Shown here: in pieces, positions 17,401-25,007 of the stretch | Layout of the letters: every line of letters begins with the position of its first letter | Position numbering within the stretch: position 1 is the stretch's first letter | Assembly (NCBI RefSeq): GCF_034933565.1 | Contig: NZ_JAYFNG010000029.1 | Location: forward strand, 21,050 to 85,049 | Length of the DNA stretch: 64,000 bases | DNA from: Raineyella sp034933565 | Lineage (GTDB): Bacteria > Actinomycetota > Actinomycetes > Propionibacteriales > Propionibacteriaceae | Direction: 5' to 3' | Translations under genes and position numbers: made by a program | Notes under the pieces: model-generated | Databases searched by the model: none | Told to the model about the DNA's origin: nothing | The model's input: the letters and a program-made list of their open reading frames with translations, nothing else

Positions 17401-20400
17401 CCGGTCGAGGTGTGCGGCACATTGGGTGCCTGTGCCGCCACCGGCCGGCGGTCGGCACCGAACCAGCCCGTCGGCGCGGGCCCGTAGCTATCGGTCGGCC
17501 GGTCCTCACCGTCATAGATCGTCGTGCTGGTGAGACCCGTCGCATCGGTTTCCGACAGTTGCAGATCCTTCACCGGATCCCACTCGGTGGTATTCGTCTT
17601 ACCGGTGAGATCGGTCTCGCTGGTCGTGCGGAGCAGTGAGTCATATCGGATGCGCTTGCTGAACCCGTTCGGCTCGGCCGCACCCGTGATGTGCATCGCC
17701 GTCGTGCCGGGCGCATACGTGAGGGTGTGCTCAAGGCGGGTGTCGTTGGGTTGAGCTGCGGGGGCCTTCACCGCCGTGATGCGCCCGAGGCTGTCGTAGG
17801 ACAGTTCGGAGGTGAGGGTCGCGTCGTTGGCCCGCACGCCCGCCGCGATCGCATCCGCCGCCACCCCGTCGCGAATACTCGTGATCCGCCCGACAGCATC
17901 GTAGGCATAATCGGTGATCTGACCGCCGGGGGCGACGATCCGGACAAGATTGCCGTTGGTGTCGTAGTAGAGGTTCGTGACGTCGCCATCGCTGGTCGTG
18001 AACGCGCACAGTTCCCCGGCGGGCGCGTCCGCGAAGCTCGATGTCAGGCCGAGCATGCTGGACGGGTTGTTCGTCCCGTTCTTGTCACAGATGTTGTTCT
18101 CGTCGTTGATGCCCTTGTAGTACACCGTGGCGAAGCGGGCACTGGTCACACCATCCTCGATCCGCACCAGCCGAGACGGATCGCCCGCGTAGGTGTATTT
18201 CAATGCGGCCGGTTGACGGTCGTCAGCCGGTGACGTGAGCGAGGTCAGTTTTCCCGCGGCATCGAAGAGGTATGTCTGGCCGTCAGCATCGATGAACGTG
18301 TAGGTGTTGTCGGGATTCTTCGACAGGTTGCCATCTTCGTTGACCGGGGGCTTGTATCCGCCGTCGGTGTAGGTGTACTCGTGGGTACTCCCGGTCGAGT
18401 CGTCGAGGACGACCGAGTTGTTCGAGGCGCGCAACCGTTCGTAGCCGACGTTGCCGTCCACATCGACACCGAGCTGCCACTGGTCCGGCACCACCGCGGC
18501 GCCAGGCGTCAACCACGTCGCAGGAATCTCCTGATCGCCGAATCCGTTCCCCTGGATCCGCAAATCGACAGCGGCAGCGCCACCGTGTTCGTACCAGTCG
18601 ATCTGGATGGGCACCGCGGTGTTCGCCGGGAGCGAGACGCTGTTACCCCAGAAGGTACCGGATTGATCCTGCCACCGGTCCACCACGGTCTGCCAGGCGC
18701 CGGTGTTCACCTTGATCCGGATCCCGTCGTCGGACAACGCTCCCAACGTGTAGTCCCCAGCCGTCGGCACCGTGAGGTAACCCGTCCACCGGGCCATGAA
18801 GTTGTCCGCTTGGAGCCCCTGCGCAGCACTACCGGCACCAAAATTCAGGTTCATCACCGGATCCCGGCGCGCCAACATCAACCGAGACGGATCGGCGGCC
18901 GCCGCATCAAGATCGTGGGCATTTGAATCGTCGGTGTAGTAGCGCCCCTTCAGGCCGTACGACGGTGACTGATTCGACACGTTCGTGTAGAGCCAGTCCT
19001 GCGGCACCACTTGTTCGCTCACCGCACCCTTGACATAGAGACGCGCCGTCGCCGCTCCCGTCGCTTCCAAATAGTCCACCCGGATCGGGACGACCTGGCC
19101 TGCCCGCAGACTGACCTGGCCCCCGTACTGGACACCACCGCCACTGTACGCGTTGTCATAGACATCGACATCATTCACCCACACATGCATCGCGTCATCG
19201 TTGTCGCCACCGAATTGATAGCTACCCGTCGCAGGCGCCACAAACCGGCCTGTCCACCGGGTGTAGAACCAATCGGACCCGATATTGCTGGCCGGAGACC
19301 CCGCACCCCAGCCATAATCGATATTCTGATCGCGTCTGGTCAGACTCGGCTGCGTCGACGGCGCACCGCCACCGAACGCATAATTAGGGGCAACATTCCA
19401 GTATTCGCCGACCAGCCCCTTCTTCGCCCTGTTGGGCGTGTTGTAGGTGAGGCCCAATCCGATACTGCCGCCCAGCGCGTTCATGCTGTGCGTGGCAGCC
19501 GACAACGTCGCGTTACCGGTCGCCAGATCCGTCCCGACCGGGCCAATCGTGTCATAACTCTGCGTACTGTCCTTGCCGGCACGCAGGTCAACCCTGAACC
19601 GATGGACCCCGCCCTCCGTCTGCTGACCCGTCGCCGTCGTGTCGCGCGTGTACACCCGCCAGTAATACGAGGAGCCGTCCTGGAGCACCCCGTCCGGAAT
19701 CGACCACGTGGGGCTTTCGCTCCAGTCCGAGTTGATGACCGCGCCGGTCTTGCCGTCGGTATTCGTCGCGACACTGAACCGATACTGCACCGGACCGTCC
19801 GGATCGGTGACAGGGCTGGCCTTCAACGTCGGCTGGGTATCGATGACGACCTGCCCGTCGGCGGGTGAGATAGCCGTCGCCTCTGGTGTGGGGGAATCGT
19901 AATTGATGTAGGCAACAATGTTCTGATACGGCTTGTACGTCGTATAGTTGCCCTCCTCGCCCCAAAGGCTCCAGGTGGCACCCCAGTCGCTGTTGTTGAT
20001 GACCTGTTGAAGTCCGCCGGTGAAGTCAATATCGAAGTCGGCCGCTTGGTTCGTGGTGCCGACCTGTGTCCCTAGGCACCAGTAGCCAGTACAGTTGGCA
20101 TGCCCCATATTTATCCACCGACCGTACACATCACCCCCGATACCAGCCTTGAAGTAGCCGTGCAGAGTTGCGTTCAGAATCTTTTTCCCCGCCAGGTCGT
20201 CATACGGGAAATTGATGTAGGACCGCCAGCTCTTCCAGCCGTTGTCGTACAACGCCCCAATGTTTGCATAGCAATTACTGCGGTCGCAACTGTAGCCATC
20301 GGATTTGAACATCCGGTAACTTGTCGCGTCTTTCCCGAGGCTCGGGTCAATGCGCATCGGGAATGAACCCGCCGGCTGCGCCTTCATCCAATCGCTGTCC

Positions 20401-21332
20401 AGCGAGATCGTGATGCCGTCCGCCTTCTCGGTCGGCGCCTGCGTGACACGCGCCTCACTGATCACCCCCCGATCCTGGAGGCCCAACGTGAGAGCACTGA
20501 AACTGTACTCTGCAGGCAGGCCCTCCACCGTCAACTCACCCTGCCGCGACGGATGATTGACGACCCTGCCACCTGTCACCGAAAAATCGAGCCTGGTCCG
20601 GGCATCCCTGTTCTTCAGGATGATGATCTCTTTGACCGATTCGCCGCGCAACTCGTACTCAAGGTCGATGTTCGGCCACGCCTCCCTGTAGATGACGCTC
20701 GTGCTGTTTTCCCGGACCGGCTTGACATCGTGCGCGCCGACCGGCCGCATCGCAATCGTCCTGCCAGCAACACCTACCGTGACGCCTTCCGAGAGCGGTT
20801 TGATGTCGGCACTCAGCGTGCCGGCCTTGCCCGTGAACTGCTCAGGATCCGGCGCCTTCGGCTGCCTGCCGCTCACCCTCTGCCACAAGGTGGGGGCAGG
20901 CGCTTGCCGCACCACCGGATCGAGGGAGTTGTCAATCGCCTTCCAGTCCGATCCATCCTTGTAATTGCGCTGATCGGCCGAATACTCCATCGTTTTCGTG
21001 CCATCATTGTTGACATACGTGGAGGTGAAAGCAGTACGCCTGCTGACATCCTCAGACCGACGGCCCTTCGGATCCTCAACCATCGGCTGCGGAGAAACAC
21101 CGGTCTGCTGCGTCACGGCAGCTCGCTGCTGCACGTCGGCTGACCTGAGGGGATCAAGCTTGTAATTCGTATCAAACTTCTTCGCCGCGGCTGGCGGCGC
21201 CGCAACCGCCTTCACACCCGGCTCAACAAAATTGAACGTCAACACCACAACCAGAAGCAGAAGAATCCCGTGGGTGACGCGAGTCCCCCAACTCTCCTTC
21301 TTCTTGATCCCGCCCAACCTTCCTGACCCCAT
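14496..21332 (-). CDS. Secreted giant YD-repeat/Rhs polymorphic toxin with three PA14-like domains
   Basis: About 2,278 residues. The ATG at 21332 was chosen for its GGAGGGGG site; a TTG lies ten codons earlier. A Lys-rich start and hydrophobic stretch (GILLLLVVVLTFNFVEPG, residues 23-40) act as a signal peptide or anchor. A DNRLRE-like beta region lies around 340-480, PA14-like modules at about 636-772 and 791-941, and a third within the YD repeats at about 1321-1471. The YD-repeat shell runs from about 1000 to 2080 and ends at DPKEGGTDNNYAYANDPVN (about 2085-2102). The last ~175 residues are the variable tip: a hydrophobic stretch (ISMGLGIATTVGCIVGGLI) and a very basic end with no recognised toxin family. 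An immunity candidate follows after 12 bases. The shell is expected to encapsulate and deliver the tip to neighbouring cells. Confidence 0.88.
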   Translation of the reverse strand: MGSGRLGGIKKKESWGTRVTHGILLLLVVVLTFNFVEPGVKAVAAPPAAAKKFDTNYKLDPLRSADVQQRAAVTQQTGVSPQPMVEDPKGRRSEDVSRRTAFTSTYVNNDGTKTMEYSADQRNYKDGSDWKAIDNSLDPVVRQAPAPTLWQRVSGRQPKAPDPEQFTGKAGTLSADIKPLSEGVTVGVAGRTIAMRPVGAHDVKPVRENSTSVIYREAWPNIDLEYELRGESVKEIIILKNRDARTRLDFSVTGGRVVNHPSRQGELTVEGLPAEYSFSALTLGLQDRGVISEARVTQAPTEKADGITISLDSDWMKAQPAGSFPMRIDPSLGKDATSYRMFKSDGYSCDRSNCYANIGALYDNGWKSWRSYINFPYDDLAGKKILNATLHGYFKAGIGGDVYGRWINMGHANCTGYWCLGTQVGTTNQAADFDIDFTGGLQQVINNSDWGATWSLWGEEGNYTTYKPYQNIVAYINYDSPTPEATAISPADGQVVIDTQPTLKASPVTDPDGPVQYRFSVATNTDGKTGAVINSDWSESPTWSIPDGVLQDGSSYYWRVYTRDTTATGQQTEGGVHRFRVDLRAGKDSTQSYDTIGPVGTDLATGNATLSAATHSMNALGGSIGLGLTYNTPNRAKKGLVGEYWNVAPNYAFGGGAPSTQPSLTRRDQNIDYGWGAGSPASNIGSDWFYTRWTGRFVAPATGSYQFGGDNDDAMHVWVNDVDVYDNAYSGGGVQYGGQVSLRAGQVVPIRVDYLEATGAATARLYVKGAVSEQVVPQDWLYTNVSNQSPSYGLKGRYYTDDSNAHDLDAAAADPSRLMLARRDPVMNLNFGAGSAAQGLQADNFMARWTGYLTVPTAGDYTLGALSDDGIRIKVNTGAWQTVVDRWQDQSGTFWGNSVSLPANTAVPIQIDWYEHGGAAAVDLRIQGNGFGDQEIPATWLTPGAAVVPDQWQLGVDVDGNVGYERLRASNNSVVLDDSTGSTHEYTYTDGGYKPPVNEDGNLSKNPDNTYTFIDADGQTYLFDAAGKLTSLTSPADDRQPAALKYTYAGDPSRLVRIEDGVTSARFATVYYKGINDENNICDKNGTNNPSSMLGLTSSFADAPAGELCAFTTSDGDVTNLYYDTNGNLVRIVAPGGQITDYAYDAVGRITSIRDGVAADAIAAGVRANDATLTSELSYDSLGRITAVKAPAAQPNDTRLEHTLTYAPGTTAMHITGAAEPNGFSKRIRYDSLLRTTSETDLTGKTNTTEWDPVKDLQLSETDATGLTSTTIYDGEDRPTDSYGPAPTGWFGADRRPVAAQAPNVPHTSTGYDENINGFSTSWYNLKSTTMTMSGPPVLNRLGYAGPTAPANSNPANTRFDYQSSTLPITPDTSIPGVDGYGLRATGKITFPSTGTYTFKAWSDDSLRFSVDDHVLIDNWGTKTDGNAQNNWTVTFDATAGKSYRVAVEYGHVGTPGSFDIFLSGNGIPNESGFTIGTRDWGPWLRPGYSLTTSATGYDAQAGNVTSTTQYANPAYGQVASTTLDPAGLNYTAQAGYEAPGAGFLRQISKTLPGGAQTSYRHYGANDTADNPCTPTVEAFHQAGQPRGKTEPTGRTTETIYNESGEVVATRYNNDPWTCTHYDARGRVTTTTVPARSENGQTLPGRTITNDYAVGANPLITATTDEAGTITVENDLLGRPLKYTDATGRVTTNTFDLYGKLISRTSPVGTETFEYDSFDRLTTQKLDTATMASVTYDEFSRIQKVDYPAGLSLSSITRDSLGRENGNTYTLSGGQTLADQVTRYTSGDIKNGTELGVAKSYAYDKAGRLTGATIGNNAYAYGFGAQDTSCPATPGYDAGKDGNRTSQSVNGQATTYCYNNADQLIASSDSTLTSAQYDSHGNTTSLGDATHRTDLGYDAGDRNTAITSATTQTLFTRDAQNRIIAREHRQNGATTSLVKYGFTGGGDTPDFLTDASGTVKQKYLALPGDVLATITTGATGADAATYSLPNLHGDVFATVNALGALLSVFMTGPFGEILRTPISQPTGAQGVTATPRNTADGTTYGYLGQHEKLTDTDTSPIAGGITQMGARLYIATLGRFLSIDPKEGGTDNNYAYANDPVNQFDLDGTGILDFLVKNRGVISMGLGIATTVGCIVGGLITCAAVTAVAWGVRTVTTVAAAHQQGGTWGQAIRRSGRTIAADTIWTAASFGLGFAGRYAQFGKSYVSRGRKKVATAAYREFTGGRWHRRAVITAFTSGGTVAWTYGNWRKNGGSVAKLYSSWQTGWQSTRRRNLRYRH
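15027..15705 (-). repeat. Long direct repeat of Rhs core, copy 2 (main Rhs gene)
   Basis: Gap-free counterpart of 10118-10796. It covers the last ~226 codons of the core before the variable tip, so crossing-over here would give the main protein the tip of the downstream module and delete about 4.9 kb. Confidence 0.9.
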
Positions 21333-21362
21333 CGCCAGCCCCCTCCACATAGATCCACGCAA

Positions 21363-22127
21363 TCGGCCCAGACGACCGCAAAAAAGGAATAAGAAGTAGA
21401 ATCCACTACCCCTACCCCAGACAGAAATGATTCAAAACCTGGAATGCCGTGATCGAAATCGGCTCCCTGCATCGATTCGAAATAGGGCCAAAAGTCAACA
21501 AAGAGCTGATCGGCAACCTCAGGAAAATGCCCGAAAAATACCCGGTCGGTGTCAACGACGGACCTCGCGCCCGTCACATCACGACCGCCCTGGCCCAGCA
21601 TTTTTCTACACACGATGCAGCACAGGAATCCTCGGCCGCCTTTGCGGAAACAGCCAAGGCTCAGGGGCGAACAGGAATCGCCCCCGCTGCACCGCGCGGT
21701 GACCTCCCCATCCCCACCCACACGGTCGCCACGACACCGGCCGGGTAGGGCACAAGAACGGTCACGCCGTCAGCGCCGGGTCATCCTTCCCGAGCGCGCG
21801 ACGAGGCTCCGGCCGCCATCCGCGACGCAGCCCATGCCAGTGCGATCGCTGGGCACACGACCTCGTGCCCAGCCAACCCCTCCCCCGATGCCATCGGCGG
21901 AACAGTACTGGGCAGAACCGACCAGCGACACCAGAAATCCAGAGCCCTGCAGTGTGACGTTAGTCTCACTGCCCCAGACCACCCCGGTGTCTGCGATGCG
22001 ATCTGCCACGGGGGGACGTGACCTCCCCGCGATCCGACCCGGCCGTTGACATGCTCACTCTCGACGGAAAGCATCGACCCGCTCGCCGGTGTCCCCACCG
22101 AACCACGGCTCCTCGGATCACTCGACC
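21363..22127. other. Intergenic stretch between the Rhs gene and the B12 riboswitch
   Basis: About 765 bases with no gene I can support. It should hold the promoter of the minus-strand Rhs gene at its left end and that of the plus-strand riboswitch operon at its right end. Short open frames exist on both strands (about 100 codons on plus from 21449, about 160 on minus to 21721), but neither has a recognisable domain or convincing composition. It forms the right edge of the accessory island. Confidence 0.5.
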
Positions 22128-22230
22128 ACCGCTAGGATCAGCCCAGCACCCGGCGAGGAATCCGGTGAGAATCCGGAACGGTCCCGCCACTGTGAGGCCC
22201 CTCAGGGGGTCGAGTCAGGGCATCGCCGGG
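22128..22230 (+). promoter_or_regulatory. Cobalamin riboswitch upstream of the chelatase-cobOBAK operon
   Basis: The core GGAATCCGGTGAGAATCCGG (22157-22176) and the B12 box GCCACTGTGA (22186-22195) match the riboswitch before cbiM. It is followed by a GC-rich stretch and a TTG start preceded by GGAGG. The five-gene operon downstream would be repressed when cobalamin is abundant. The outer limits are estimates. Confidence 0.9.
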
Positions 22231-22297
22231 CGCCGGGCCGTACGCCCCCGTGCGCCCGTCCCACGACCGCGGGCGAGGCACCCGCACGGAGGCCCCT

Positions 22298-24394
22298 TTG
22301 CGCACCTATCCGTTCTCGGCCGTCGTCGGCTCCGACGACATGCGCCTGGCACTCGTCCTCACCACCATCTCCCCGGCGATCGGCGGCGTCCTGGTCCGCG
22401 GGGAGAAGGGCACGGCCAAGTCCACCACGGTCCGCGCGCTGGCCGAGCTGCTCCCCGCCCAGCAGGTGATCAGTGACTGCCGGTTCGGCTGTGATCCCCT
22501 CGCCCCGGATCCACGCTGCCCCGACGGACCGCACGGCGCCGACCCGATGGCCACCACCCGTCCGGCGCGGCTGGTGGAGCTGCCGGTCGGTGCCACCGAG
22601 GACCGGGTGATCGGGTCCCTCGACCTCGAGCAGGCCCTGGGCACCGGGCGTGTCCGCTACGAACCGGGCCTGCTCGCCGACGCCAACCGCGGCCTGCTGT
22701 ACGTCGACGAGGTCAACCTGTTGCACGACCATCTCGTCGACCTGCTCCTGGACGCGGCGGCGATGGGCCGCAACACCGTCGAACGCGACGGTGTCTCCAT
22801 CTCCCACGCCGCCCGGATCGTCCTCGTCGGCACGATGAACCCGGAGGAGGGCGAGCTCCGCCCGCAGCTGCTCGACCGGTTCGGCCTCACCGTCGAGGTC
22901 GCCGCCCCCCGTGACCCCGCCCTGCGCGCCGAGGTGGTCCGCCGCCGGCTGGCGTACGACCAGGACCCCGACGCCTTCGCCGCGACGTACGACACCGAGC
23001 AGCAGGCGACCCGGGCCCGGCTCGCCGCTGCCCGGGAGCGGCTCGACCGCGTCCTGCTCGGTGACCGGGCGCTGCTGAAGATCGCCGAGATCTGCGCGGC
23101 CTTCGAGGTCGACGGGATGCGTGCCGACATCGTCACCGCCCGCGCCGCGGCCGCCCACGCCGCCTGGAACGGCCGCGACCGGGTCACCAAGGACGACCTG
23201 CGCGCCGCCGCCCGGCTCGCGCTCCCGCACCGCCGACGCCGCAACCCGTTCGACGCGCCGGGCCTCGACGAGGACCTGCTCGACCGCCTGCTGGCCGATC
23301 TGGACGACGACCCGGACGACCCCGACACCCCGCCAGGCCCGGACCCCGACACCCCGCCGGACCCGACCGATCCCGGCTCCACCGAGCCTGATCCCGGGCC
23401 CACCGGCCGCGACGACCCCGCGGGACCGGGCCACCCCGACGGTCCGGCCACCCGGCCGCCCCGGGACGCCGCAGACCCGGCCGAGGACCGCCCGACCGAG
23501 GACCGCCCGGACGGCCCGGACACCGATGGCACCGCGCCGCGCCCGGTCCTCGCCGGGGCCGGGCAGCCCTACCGCACCCGGCGGCTGGAGGCGCGCGGGG
23601 TCGGCGCCGGCGACGCGGGCCGACGGTCCCGGGCGATCACCAGCCAGGGACGTACGGTCGGGGCCGGCCTCGAGGGCCGCACCCTGCACCTGCCGGCGAC
23701 CATCCGGGCCGCCGCACCGCACCAGGCCCTCCGGGGCCGCTCCACCGGGACGCTGCGGCTGACCGCCGCCGACCTGCGCCGCACCGTCACCGAGGGCCGG
23801 GAGTCCAACCTCGTCCTGCTGGTGGTCGACGCCTCCGGTTCGATGGCCGCGCGGCGCCGGATGGAGGCGGTCAAGACGGCCGTCCTCAGCCTGCTCCTCG
23901 ACGCCTACCAGCGCCGCGACAAGGTCGGTCTGGTCACCTTCCGGGGCACGGCGGCGACGCTGGCCCTGCCACCGACCTCCTCGGTCGAGGCGGCCGCCCG
24001 ACGCCTCGACGAGCTGCCCGCCGGGGGACGTACGCCACTGGCCGAGGGGTTGGCGATGGCCGCCGACGTGCTGCGCCGGGAGCGGATCCGCGATCCACGG
24101 CGGCGCCCGCTGCTGGTCGTCGTCACCGACGGGCGGGCCACCGCCGGGCCCGACGCGCTCCCCCGCGCCCGCCGGGTGTCCGCGCACCTGGCCGCGTACG
24201 ACACCGTGGTGATCGACTGCGAGACCGGCCGCTTCCGGATGGGCCTGGCCGGCGCGCTGGCCGCCACGATGGGCGCCGACCTCGTCGACCTGGGCGAGGT
24301 CGGCCGCGACGCGGTGTCAGTGGCCGGTCGTACCATCGTGGACACCGTGAAGGACCGTCTCAGCCCCCTCGACCAACGACGAAAGGCCGCCTGA
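22298..24394 (+). CDS. Magnesium-chelatase-like ChlI-ChlD fusion, putative cobaltochelatase subunit
   Basis: 698 residues. The N-terminal AAA+ domain (YPFSAVVGSDDM; Walker A GEKGTAKST at 35-43; Walker B LLYVDEVNLL) is followed by an Asp/Pro-rich linker (about 331-414) and a C-terminal von Willebrand A domain with MIDAS motif DASGS (Asp511, Ser513, Ser515). This I-D fusion occurs in actinobacterial B12 clusters, where it is thought to act with CobN to insert cobalt into hydrogenobyrinate a,c-diamide. CobN is not in this window. The TTG at 22298 has GGAGG five bases upstream and gives the family N-terminus; a GTG at 22250 would fall next to the riboswitch and was rejected. It is the first gene of the operon, one base before cobO. 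Confidence 0.9.
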   Translation: MRTYPFSAVVGSDDMRLALVLTTISPAIGGVLVRGEKGTAKSTTVRALAELLPAQQVISDCRFGCDPLAPDPRCPDGPHGADPMATTRPARLVELPVGATEDRVIGSLDLEQALGTGRVRYEPGLLADANRGLLYVDEVNLLHDHLVDLLLDAAAMGRNTVERDGVSISHAARIVLVGTMNPEEGELRPQLLDRFGLTVEVAAPRDPALRAEVVRRRLAYDQDPDAFAATYDTEQQATRARLAAARERLDRVLLGDRALLKIAEICAAFEVDGMRADIVTARAAAAHAAWNGRDRVTKDDLRAAARLALPHRRRRNPFDAPGLDEDLLDRLLADLDDDPDDPDTPPGPDPDTPPDPTDPGSTEPDPGPTGRDDPAGPGHPDGPATRPPRDAADPAEDRPTEDRPDGPDTDGTAPRPVLAGAGQPYRTRRLEARGVGAGDAGRRSRAITSQGRTVGAGLEGRTLHLPATIRAAAPHQALRGRSTGTLRLTAADLRRTVTEGRESNLVLLVVDASGSMAARRRMEAVKTAVLSLLLDAYQRRDKVGLVTFRGTAATLALPPTSSVEAAARRLDELPAGGRTPLAEGLAMAADVLRRERIRDPRRRPLLVVVTDGRATAGPDALPRARRVSAHLAAYDTVVIDCETGRFRMGLAGALAATMGADLVDLGEVGRDAVSVAGRTIVDTVKDRLSPLDQRRKAA

Positions 24395-24395
24395 C

Positions 24396-25007
24396 ATGCA
24401 GGGCAAGCCACTGAACGTGCCCGCCGACGGACTGACGACCCGGCAGCGCCGCAACCGGCCGCTGGTGATCGTGCACACCGGCGCCGGCAAGGGCAAGTCG
24501 ACCGCGGCCTTCGGCCTGGCCCTGCGCGGCTGGAACCAGGGCTGGGACATCGGCGTCTTCCAGTTCGTGAAGTCCGCCAAGTGGCGGATCGGCGAGCAGA
24601 CCGCCCTCGAGACGCTCCGGGACGTGCACGCCGACACCGGCCGGGGCGGGCCGATCGAGTGGCACAAGATGGGCTCGGGCTGGTCGTGGTCGCGCAAGGA
24701 AGGATCCGACCAGGACCACGCGCTGGCCGCCCAGGAGGGCTGGGCGGAGATCAGGCGCCGGCTGGCCGAGGAACGCCACACGCTCTACGTGCTGGACGAG
24801 TTCACCTACCCGATGACCTGGGGCTGGATCGACCCGGTCGAGGTCGCCGAGACCCTGCGGGACCGCCCCGGCACCCAGCATGTGGTGATCACCGGGCGGA
24901 ACTGTGCCCCCGAGGTGCTCGAGGTGGCCGACCTGGTCACCGAGATGACCAAGGTCAAGCACCCGTTCGACCAGGGCCAGAAGGGCCAGAAGGGCATCGA
25001 GTGGTGA
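24396..25007 (+). CDS. cobO: Cob(I)yrinic acid a,c-diamide adenosyltransferase
   Basis: 203 residues of the CobO/BtuR/CobA(Salmonella) type. The N-terminal P-loop GAGKGKST (residues 29-36), WNQGWDIGVFQFVKS, and LYVLDEFTYPM with VITGRNCAPEV are diagnostic, and the length is normal. It transfers the adenosyl group from ATP to the cobalt of the reduced corrinoid. Its stop overlaps the start of the cobB-cobC fusion, so the pair are translationally coupled. Confidence 0.95.
   Translation: MQGKPLNVPADGLTTRQRRNRPLVIVHTGAGKGKSTAAFGLALRGWNQGWDIGVFQFVKSAKWRIGEQTALETLRDVHADTGRGGPIEWHKMGSGWSWSRKEGSDQDHALAAQEGWAEIRRRLAEERHTLYVLDEFTYPMTWGWIDPVEVAETLRDRPGTQHVVITGRNCAPEVLEVADLVTEMTKVKHPFDQGQKGQKGIEW

Noticed and set aside
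21239..21748. Overlapping open frames on both strands upstream of the Rhs gene (about 160 codons on minus, 99 on plus)
   Set aside because: Neither shows a recognisable domain. The minus frame overlaps the Rhs start and has atypical Cys/Gly-rich composition, and no clear ribosome site supports either.
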